Shown piece by piece: positions 1 to 4,276 of a DNA stretch of 5,482 bases (position 1 is its first letter; each line of letters starts with the position of its first letter). The translations under genes and the position numbers were made by a program. Source of the stretch: Clostridiales bacterium (GTDB taxonomy: Bacteria > Bacillota > Clostridia > Saccharofermentanales > Saccharofermentanaceae); assembly GCA_016930475.1 (NCBI GenBank), contig JAFGGR010000215.1, positions 1 to 5,482 of the forward strand. The letters run 5' to 3'. A model generated the notes under the pieces. The model was not told where the DNA came from. It made no database searches and saw nothing but the letters and a program-made list of their open reading frames with translations.

Positions 1-219
1 AATTTTATCGAACAACGACTCGGAGAAGCCATCGCTCTGGGCTTTCGATATTGTGTTTTACCCGGCGCAAATAAGCAAGCCGTCGATAAATTATCAAAAA
101 AATTCTCATCCGTTACTCGTACTAATACAGCAGATCATGCTATAATATCCCTGCCAGAATTTATTTTCGTGGATTCTCTGTCGGAAGCGATCGACGTTTT
201 ATTCGCTTCGGATCGATGA
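1..219 (+). CDS. radA: DNA repair protein RadA (Sms), C-terminal fragment
   Basis: This reading frame is open from the left edge and ends in TGA at 217-219, giving 72 residues. Seen: an EQRLGEAIALGF segment, then CVLPGAN, and a final FVDSLSEAIDVLF stretch. These match the end of the RadA/Sms family, where a Lon-protease-like domain closes with an E-R-x-x-E-A-x-x-LGF helix, a short strand and a final 'L-x-x-A-L' helix. RadA is a RecA-like ATPase that drives branch migration during recombinational repair. The zinc finger, Walker motifs and KNRFG motif lie outside the window, so the call rests on the C-terminus alone. GC content is about 40% here, lower than in most downstream genes. ispD follows 22 nt later on the same strand, so read-through from radA is possible, but an extended -10 motif inside this gene may give ispD its own start. 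Confidence 0.72.
   Translation, partial: NFIEQRLGEAIALGFRYCVLPGANKQAVDKLSKKFSSVTRTNTADHAIISLPEFIFVDSLSEAIDVLFASDR
138..146 (+). promoter_or_regulatory. Extended -10 promoter candidate for ispD
   Basis: The string TGCTATAAT contains a perfect TATAAT (141-146) preceded by TG one base upstream, the extended -10 arrangement for the housekeeping sigma factor. No good -35 is seen at 16-18 nt. Transcription would begin near 153, inside the end of radA, leaving an ispD leader of about 90 nt. The same TGnTATAAT layout precedes two other genes in this window, which supports it; the position inside a coding region and the AT-rich context weaken it. Confidence 0.45.
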
Positions 220-241
220 TCCCGACAAAGAGAGGTGCAAT

Positions 242-1084
242 ATGAGAGTCTCAGCATTTAGAACGGGGAAAGACGAGATCAGCCGATTGTTCGTAATTAT
301 ACCCGCCGCAGGAAACGGAACCCGGGTGAGTGACACCGAGAATAAGCTGTTCATGAGCTTGGCCGGCATCCCCGTCATTGAGCGGACTCTTTTAGCATTC
401 GACCAGTTTCTGAACCGTATGTCCAGAAGATCAGTCTTCACCATGCAGACGGTCGTAGTCACGGCCGAAGAGAATATATTCAAGATCAAACGCATATGCG
501 AGAAGAATAATTTCGCCTTCGTTAAGGACATCGTTCCGGGGGGCGAGACCCGTCAGGAATCGGTGTGGAACGGTATACTTGCCCTATCTTCTCTTCCTTT
601 TCCGCCCGGTGAGGAGGATGTCGTGTTCATCCATGACGGAGCCCGTTGTTTGATCGATCAGGCAACACTGGACCGTTGCCTGAAGGCATCTTCAATGTAT
701 GATGTCTGCGCACCGTCGGTGCCCGTCAAGAGCACGATCAAGCAGACCGACAAAGATGATTCCGGAGCCGTTCTTTCGACCCCGGACCGTGAGACTTTAC
801 AGGAAATTCAAACTCCTCAGGTATTTCGGTACAATATATTGGTCGAAGCGTATTCCTCCGCAAATCGCAGAGGACGGGTCGCTACGGATGACACCTCGCT
901 CGCCGAAGCCATCGGCGCCAAAGTTCGTCTGGTCGAGGGTGCCTATTCTAATATCAAGATCACGACGCAAGAGGATTTCGCGATCGCCGAATCATTTCTG
1001 CAGTCCGCCGCCGATGTTCCCGAAGAGAAAGAGCCGCCGAGAACCAGAGATCCTAAATCTCCCTTTGCGCCTGCCGAACCGTAA
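242..1084 (+). CDS. ispD: 2-C-methyl-D-erythritol 4-phosphate cytidylyltransferase
   Basis: IspD is the cytosolic enzyme that joins CTP and 2-C-methyl-D-erythritol 4-phosphate to form CDP-methylerythritol, step 3 of the MEP isoprenoid pathway. Seen in the 280-residue product: the nucleotide-binding loop PAAGNGTR at 21-28 with Arg28, Lys35 (equivalent to the catalytic Arg and Lys of E. coli IspD), GGETRQESVWNG at 100-111, HDGAR at 131-135, TPQ at 191-193, TDD at 215-217 and NIKIT at 237-241. All core active-site motifs are present, so it should be active. The ATG has a clear Shine-Dalgarno (GAGAGG, 6-nt spacing). At 280 aa it is longer than the usual ~230: about 14 extra residues at the N-terminus, an insert near 57-68, and a Pro/Glu/Arg-rich tail (about 255-280). 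The end of that tail is encoded antisense to the end of ispF, overlapping it by 32 bp. Confidence 0.95.
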   Translation: MRVSAFRTGKDEISRLFVIIPAAGNGTRVSDTENKLFMSLAGIPVIERTLLAFDQFLNRMSRRSVFTMQTVVVTAEENIFKIKRICEKNNFAFVKDIVPGGETRQESVWNGILALSSLPFPPGEEDVVFIHDGARCLIDQATLDRCLKASSMYDVCAPSVPVKSTIKQTDKDDSGAVLSTPDRETLQEIQTPQVFRYNILVEAYSSANRRGRVATDDTSLAEAIGAKVRLVEGAYSNIKITTQEDFAIAESFLQSAADVPEEKEPPRTRDPKSPFAPAEP

Positions 1085-1580
1085 TCGCGCAGATCACCAT
1101 CATGCCTTCGCCACGTCCGAAGGCCGTCAACCCCTCTCCGGAGGTCGCGGTCATACAAACCGAATCGACGGGAACCGAGATTAGCTTCGAAACACCGAGC
1201 CGGATGTCGCTGATATATGCGGCAAGTCTCGGTGTTTTACATTCAACGGAAAAGGAGACATGAATGATTTTCCGGTCTCCCAGGAAGCGGAGCGCTTCTT
1301 TGAGATAAGCCGCACTGTCGGTGATCCCCTGATCGATGCACATCTCGTCCGCTTTTCGACCGAGAATATTGACTCCCGTGATTCCCGATACCGCGTTCGT
1401 CAGCGCGTGAAGGATCACATCGCCGTCACTGTTGGCATCAATGGACGGAGCATCGGCGATCCATACGCCGCCGAGGCGTTGTCCGATCCGCGACTTTTCG
1501 CCGGTGACAGGATTTCCGGCTTCCGAACCGATGAACCGATGACTGTCTTGCCCGATCGAAAATATATACTCGTACTCCAT
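1053..1580 (-). CDS. ispF: 2-C-methyl-D-erythritol 2,4-cyclodiphosphate synthase (divergent IspF)
   Basis: IspF cyclises CDP-ME 2-phosphate to MEcPP with release of CMP, step 5 of the MEP pathway, and normally works as a trimer with a metal site. I chose the ATG at 1580 (175 aa) because GAGGGAG lies just upstream; a TTG 30 nt earlier is in frame but has no ribosome site. Seen: metal-ligand pattern DSH (Asp12, His14), the NSDGDVILHAL motif at 50-60 with His58 as third ligand, and SGEGLTAFGRGEG at 147-159 with Glu149 matching the second metal-site Glu. Odd points: the usual AHSDGD is ANSDGD (His to Asn50), and the canonical GDIGKLFPDTD loop is replaced by GVNILGRKADEMCIDQG. The protein is also longer than the usual ~158 aa. 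It is the last gene of the minus-strand cluster and converges on ispD. The family is secure; that it performs the standard reaction is inferred from the retained ligands and the nearby ispD. Confidence 0.85.
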   Translation of the reverse strand: MEYEYIFSIGQDSHRFIGSEAGNPVTGEKSRIGQRLGGVWIADAPSIDANSDGDVILHALTNAVSGITGVNILGRKADEMCIDQGITDSAAYLKEALRFLGDRKIIHVSFSVECKTPRLAAYISDIRLGVSKLISVPVDSVCMTATSGEGLTAFGRGEGMMVICAITVRQAQREI

Positions 1581-1649
1581 CTTTGCTCCCTCTCTAAGCA
1601 TCTGATCCAACCGATAAGTCCTGTTGTGATTTGTTCAACGCCACTCCGA

Positions 1650-2180
1650 TCAACCGATCCCTTCAACGACCCATTGCCTCAGTTCTTCTTGCGACCATGA
1701 GCCCCGGGTCGTACCATCGAAGCGTTGATCCACTTTGCCGTCCTTCAAAATGACAAACTCCGGAACGGTCTGCACCTGATAGTGCTCGGTGATGGTCTTT
1801 TCGCGAAAAACATTGACCGTTATCACAAGCAATTGTGTGTTATAGTCTTCGGCGATCTGCTCGACCTCTGCGGTCGTCCCGGCGTAATCGTCGTGCAAAG
1901 ACGTATAAAAGTAAACCAATACAGGGAGCGGAGCGTTGGTGACATAACCGCCGAAGTCCGTGACACTTCGATACAATATGCCGAAACCCTCCCCCTCAAA
2001 ATCCTCATAGACCATGGCGGTGAGGGACGCGTCGTATGCGTAGTCTCCGAGATAGGAGCGGTAATCGGACGGATCCGGTGTTTTTTTCGCACAAGAAAAG
2101 AGAAGGAATGCGCAAACCGTGATGATCACGAGCAGAGCCGCGCACCGCTCGGTTCTGCCGACCCCGCTCCCTTTACTCAT
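1650..2180 (-). CDS. Thioredoxin-fold lipoprotein without the CxxC motif
   Basis: The product is a predicted 176-aa secreted lipoprotein. Seen: a positively charged start, a hydrophobic stretch at about 14-28, and LFSC at 27-30, a plausible though imperfect lipobox with Cys30 as the lipid anchor. Residues about 84-176 follow a thioredoxin layout: LPVLVYFYTS strand, helix with EVEQIAEDY, LLVITVNV strand, then TVPEFVILKDGK (138-149) with the cis-proline at 140. The position of the CGPC site carries His-Asp-Asp-Tyr (96-99), so thiol-disulfide chemistry is not expected. It may act as a binding or chaperone-like module at the outer face of the membrane; the function is unknown. The ATG at 2180 is preferred to an upstream in-frame start at 2228 because GGGAGG precedes it and it makes an ATGAGTAA overlap (8 bp) with the methyltransferase stop, suggesting translational coupling. 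Confidence 0.75.
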   Translation of the reverse strand: MSKGSGVGRTERCAALLVIITVCAFLLFSCAKKTPDPSDYRSYLGDYAYDASLTAMVYEDFEGEGFGILYRSVTDFGGYVTNAPLPVLVYFYTSLHDDYAGTTAEVEQIAEDYNTQLLVITVNVFREKTITEHYQVQTVPEFVILKDGKVDQRFDGTTRGSWSQEELRQWVVEGIG

Positions 2181-2802
2181 CCTTGCCGCCTCCCGTCCGA
2201 ACCGCGCACATGACCCAATATCCGCCATCCTTTTGGAGCACTTCGCACGCGCCGAAAAGCTCCGTTAATTTCTTGAAGGCCGACGGCGCGCCCTGCTTCT
2301 TTTGTAACACCGTATAAAACAGTCCGCCATCTGTCAGGTGCTCGAACGCCCCCTCGAAAAATGCGAACACAGTCTGTTTGCCGGCTCGGACCGGCGGGTT
2401 TGTCATGATGATGTCAAACATTCCGGTCAAAGCGGAAAATCCGTCCGATTCAAGGATGGAAACGTGACTGCTGTGATTCAGTTCGGCATTTTCCCGGGCA
2501 AGGCCGGTCGCCCGTTCGTTGATATCGACCATCACGATCTCCATCGGCGGAAATACGCGCTTCATCGCAATGCCGACCGTACCGTAGCCGCAGCCGAGAT
2601 CCAGGAGGCGCCCTCTTCCGATCCCGCGAGCGCCGATATCGGCAATGGCCGTATCCAGCATCAGCCGGGTCCCGAAATCGATATGCTTTTTCGAAAAGAC
2701 CTGCGCGTCCGTTACGAAACACAGATCGATCCCGTGGATCCGCGTCTCGATCCGGCTCCGATCGGACGGCGTTTCCGGTTTGTCCGAAAAATAATGCTTC
2801 AT
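2173..2802 (-). CDS. Class I SAM-dependent methyltransferase, YbxB/RsmC-like
   Basis: This 209-aa protein matches the small methyltransferase family that includes Bacillus YbxB and the C-terminal half of RsmC, the enzyme that makes m2G1207 in 16S rRNA. Seen: the N-terminal substrate-side motif VFSKKHIDFGTRLML (35-49), SAM-binding motif I LDLGCGYGTVG (67-77), the acidic ribose-binding residue in VDINERA (Asp93), the catalytic NPP at 135-137 followed by VRAGK, and the family's late LQKKQGAPSAFKKL segment. NPP indicates methylation of an exocyclic amino group on guanine or adenine. Length fits the single-domain type without RsmC's N-terminal pseudo-domain. The start ATG overlaps the queT stop (ATGA, 4 bp) and has GGAAGGGG upstream, so it is probably coupled to queT. 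An rRNA target is an inference from family; the exact base cannot be read from sequence. Confidence 0.88.
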   Translation of the reverse strand: MKHYFSDKPETPSDRSRIETRIHGIDLCFVTDAQVFSKKHIDFGTRLMLDTAIADIGARGIGRGRLLDLGCGYGTVGIAMKRVFPPMEIVMVDINERATGLARENAELNHSSHVSILESDGFSALTGMFDIIMTNPPVRAGKQTVFAFFEGAFEHLTDGGLFYTVLQKKQGAPSAFKKLTELFGACEVLQKDGGYWVMCAVRTGGGKDE

Positions 2803-3359
2803 GACTTCTTTGCCCCTTCCCAGATTCGACCGACCCCCGACTTCCGGAGAATGATCAACAGCGGGTATCCGATCAGATACACGACCACCGTTTCACTTAG
2901 CGCGATATATGCGATATTGATCAAAATCAATGAAGGGAGAACCGGCCCGTCGGTGAGCAGAAATGTCAGATAGGTTCCGACGATCAATGCGTTGAGGATG
3001 ACCGGCGGCAACAAAGCGATTAAATCTTTCTTGAACTCTTTGATCTTCGCGAAAACATGATAGAGCCACCTCGTGCAAATTGCCGATAACAGCGTCGCCA
3101 ATGATCCGAAAATAATGTCCACCGGTCCCAGATTCATCGGGCTCAGCAGATTTGCGAGAAAGCATCCGAGCGCTAATCCCGGAATTGCCGCCGGCATCAG
3201 GATCGGTAATACCGCCATACTCTCCGCCAGTCGAAACTGTAGCGGCCCGTACGCGATCTGAGCAAACGGCAACGTCAATATCACATAAACGGCCGCGACG
3301 GCCGCCGATGTCACCACATATAAAGTATTCCGATATCCGGATCCCCGGTTTCCCGACAT
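2799..3359 (-). CDS. queT: QueT family queuosine-precursor transporter (ECF S-component)
   Basis: QueT proteins (DUF988) are integral membrane S-components thought to bind a queuosine precursor such as preQ0/preQ1 and to import it with a shared ECF energising module. Seen in 186 aa: a run of hydrophobic segments (about 13-33, 46-72, 79-95, 113-135, 140-174) and the conserved family stretches GPLQFRLAES (38-47), GCFLANLLSP (65-74) and DIIFGSLATLL (81-91). Length is in the usual range. The ATG at 3359 has AAGGA 7 nt upstream. It heads the four-gene minus-strand cluster. The ECF ATPases and T-component are not in the window; they are commonly encoded elsewhere. Transport of a queuosine precursor is inferred from the family. 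The leader was checked for preQ1 riboswitch signatures and none was recognised. Confidence 0.88.
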   Translation of the reverse strand: MSGNRGSGYRNTLYVVTSAAVAAVYVILTLPFAQIAYGPLQFRLAESMAVLPILMPAAIPGLALGCFLANLLSPMNLGPVDIIFGSLATLLSAICTRWLYHVFAKIKEFKKDLIALLPPVILNALIVGTYLTFLLTDGPVLPSLILINIAYIALSETVVVYLIGYPLLIILRKSGVGRIWEGAKKS

Positions 3360-3383
3360 TTCCGATCCTTCCCGACATGAGGT

Positions 3384-3439
3384 CTAAATCCCGATCATTG
3401 ACCCCGTCCTTTTGAAATCATTGATCCGCTCTCCCGCGG
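3384..3439 (-). promoter_or_regulatory. Structured queT leader with possible leader ORFs
   Basis: Between the predicted queT promoter and its start codon lies about 85 nt of leader. It can form a small hairpin, CCGC-GGGAGA-GCGG (3426-3439, read on the minus strand), that presents a Shine-Dalgarno-like GGGAG in its loop. An 8-codon ORF (MISKGRGQ, 3421-3395) starts 9 nt after that GGGAG, and a 4-codon ORF (MIGI, 3398-3384) overlaps its stop as ATGA. GAUCA and UGAUC segments flank this region and could pair. These are seen directly; any regulatory role is speculative. Confidence 0.25.
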
Positions 3440-3451
3440 TGTCTCCCCTAT

Positions 3452-3460
3452 TCTATAACA
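3452..3460 (-). promoter_or_regulatory. Extended -10 promoter candidate for the queT cluster
   Basis: On the minus strand the sequence reads TGTTATAGA, an extended -10 with TG one base before TATAGA (5 of 6 matches to TATAAT). The candidate -35 elements (GTTCAT at 3479-3474 or nearby) are weak. Transcription would start near 3445 and run through queT, the methyltransferase, the lipoprotein and probably ispF. It lies back to back with the pcm promoter, about 50 bp away. Confidence 0.45.
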
Positions 3461-3504
3461 GTTCCGCACGAATATGAACCGCTTCTTTTCGCGCGATCAT
3501 ATGC

Positions 3505-3513
3505 TGGTATAAT
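3505..3513 (+). promoter_or_regulatory. Extended -10 promoter for pcm
   Basis: TGGTATAAT is a perfect extended -10 (TG at 3505-3506, TATAAT at 3508-3513); no good -35 is seen. The predicted start near 3520 gives a leader of about 55 nt to the ATG at 3575. The identical nine bases recur upstream of the adaptor gene. If real, it rules out the ATG at 3512 and makes the ATG at 3524 nearly leaderless. Confidence 0.6.
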
Positions 3514-3574
3514 GAGGTCGAGTATGATACCGGCCGGCTATCGTCATCTGCCGCTCAGTAATGGGTACCCAAAA

Positions 3575-4162
3575 ATGAAACAAGACCTGCTTAACTTTTT
3601 TCGCACTTTGGATCGGAGACTGTTTCTGCCCGATGAACAGAAGCCATACGCGTATGTTGACGGACCCCTGCCGATCGGGCATGAGCAAACCATCTCACAG
3701 CCGTCCCTAGTCCTTGAAATGACCGACCGGCTCGATATCGACTCCGAATGTCGCGTTCTGGAGATCGGGACCGGCTCCGGATACCAGACGGCTTTTCTGG
3801 CTGAGTTCGCCCGGGAGGTATATACCGTCGAAAGAATTCCCGCACTCGCCGAGGCGGCCCGGGAGAGGCTCGACCGTCTTGAATATACCAACATTTTCTA
3901 CCGGATCGGGGACGGTTCCGAAGGCTGGCCGGAGCACGCCCCCTTCGACCGGATCATCATTACCGCGGCCGCCGGGAGTATGCCGGAGGATCTTGTCGCT
4001 CAACTGGCCCCGGGAGGGATCATGATCGTCCCGATCGGCCCGCCCGGATATCAGCGTTTGACGCAGATCACCCGTCGCCCGGACGGTCGGTTAAGTACGG
4101 ACAGTCTCTGCGACGTTGCCTTCGTGGAAATGCGCGGGAAATACGGTTGGGGCAGACATTGA
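3575..4162 (+). CDS. pcm: Protein-L-isoaspartate O-methyltransferase, short form
   Basis: Pcm is a cytosolic repair enzyme that methylates L-isoaspartyl residues in aged proteins using SAM, so that they can return to normal aspartate linkages. Seen in 195 aa: the family signature PLPIGHEQTISQPSLV (31-46), SAM motif I VLEIGTGSGYQTAFL (61-75), the acidic VERI (85-88), GDGSEGW (112-118), APFDRIIITAAA (122-133) and a C-terminal GKYGW. The N-terminus is shorter than in classical Pcm: it begins MKQDLLNFFRTLDRRLF and lacks the usual leading helix. The start is uncertain. ATG 3575 fits the short-form family and the promoter position but has no clear Shine-Dalgarno; ATG 3524 has GAGG at 3514-3517 but would add 17 unfamiliar residues and sits right behind TATAAT. 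It appears monocistronic, with its own promoter and a 114-nt gap to the next gene. Confidence 0.88.
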   Translation: MKQDLLNFFRTLDRRLFLPDEQKPYAYVDGPLPIGHEQTISQPSLVLEMTDRLDIDSECRVLEIGTGSGYQTAFLAEFAREVYTVERIPALAEAARERLDRLEYTNIFYRIGDGSEGWPEHAPFDRIIITAAAGSMPEDLVAQLAPGGIMIVPIGPPGYQRLTQITRRPDGRLSTDSLCDVAFVEMRGKYGWGRH

Positions 4163-4183
4163 TCGCACAACAAAATAAATTGA

Positions 4184-4192
4184 TGGTATAAT
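4184..4192 (+). promoter_or_regulatory. Extended -10 promoter for the adaptor gene
   Basis: TGGTATAAT repeats exactly the extended -10 found before pcm. Upstream is an A-rich tract (caacaaaataaat) but no convincing -35. The predicted start near 4199 leaves a leader of about 78 nt before the ATG at 4277. Confidence 0.6.
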
Positions 4193-4198
4193 CGGTAG

Positions 4199-4214
4199 GC
4201 GGGCTTTTTCCCGC
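4199..4214 (+). other. GC hairpin at the predicted 5' end of the adaptor transcript
   Basis: GCGGG-CTTTTT-CCCGC forms a 5-bp GC stem with a six-base loop, extendable by one G:U pair. It begins at the expected transcription start of the adaptor mRNA. It is not followed by a T tract on either strand, so it does not look like an intrinsic terminator for pcm. A 5'-end stem that slows mRNA decay is one possible role, by inference. Confidence 0.35.
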
Positions 4215-4276
4215 TCACTCGAATATTACGCTGCCGTCAACTCGACCTCGATCGGGAGCGGCGAAAGGCGGTCATT

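Noticed and set aside
977..984. GCGATCGC, the HIP1 palindrome of cyanobacteria
   Set aside because: Only one copy was noticed in the window, so there is no iteration.
699..1184. 161-codon plus-strand frame overlapping ispD
   Set aside because: Arg/Pro/Ser-rich out-of-frame shadow of ispD and ispF, with no ribosome site and no recognisable domain.
1581..1649. Separate promoter for ispF (TTGAAC in the gap)
   Set aside because: No -10-like hexamer at 16-18 nt from the TTGAAC; transcription from the queT cluster is simpler.
2338..2973. 211-codon plus-strand frame opposite the methyltransferase and queT
   Set aside because: Antisense shadow of two well-recognised genes; the protein is His/Asp/Arg-rich and has no domain signature.
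2893..3378. Minus-strand frame starting at ATG 3378, overlapping queT
   Set aside because: Out of frame with queT and lacks hydrophobic segments. The ATGTCGGGAA at its start repeats the queT start but shifts frame.
3408..3450. Possible glycine or preQ1-II riboswitch suggested by GGGAGA and CAAAAGGAC in the queT leader
   Set aside because: The string is far too short for a glycine aptamer and lacks its conserved core; the P2/P3 pseudoknot pattern of preQ1-II was not found. Only short words match.
4199..4214. Intrinsic terminator for pcm
   Set aside because: Five-base-pair stem with the T residues in the loop and no T tract on either side; it also lies downstream of a good promoter for the next gene.
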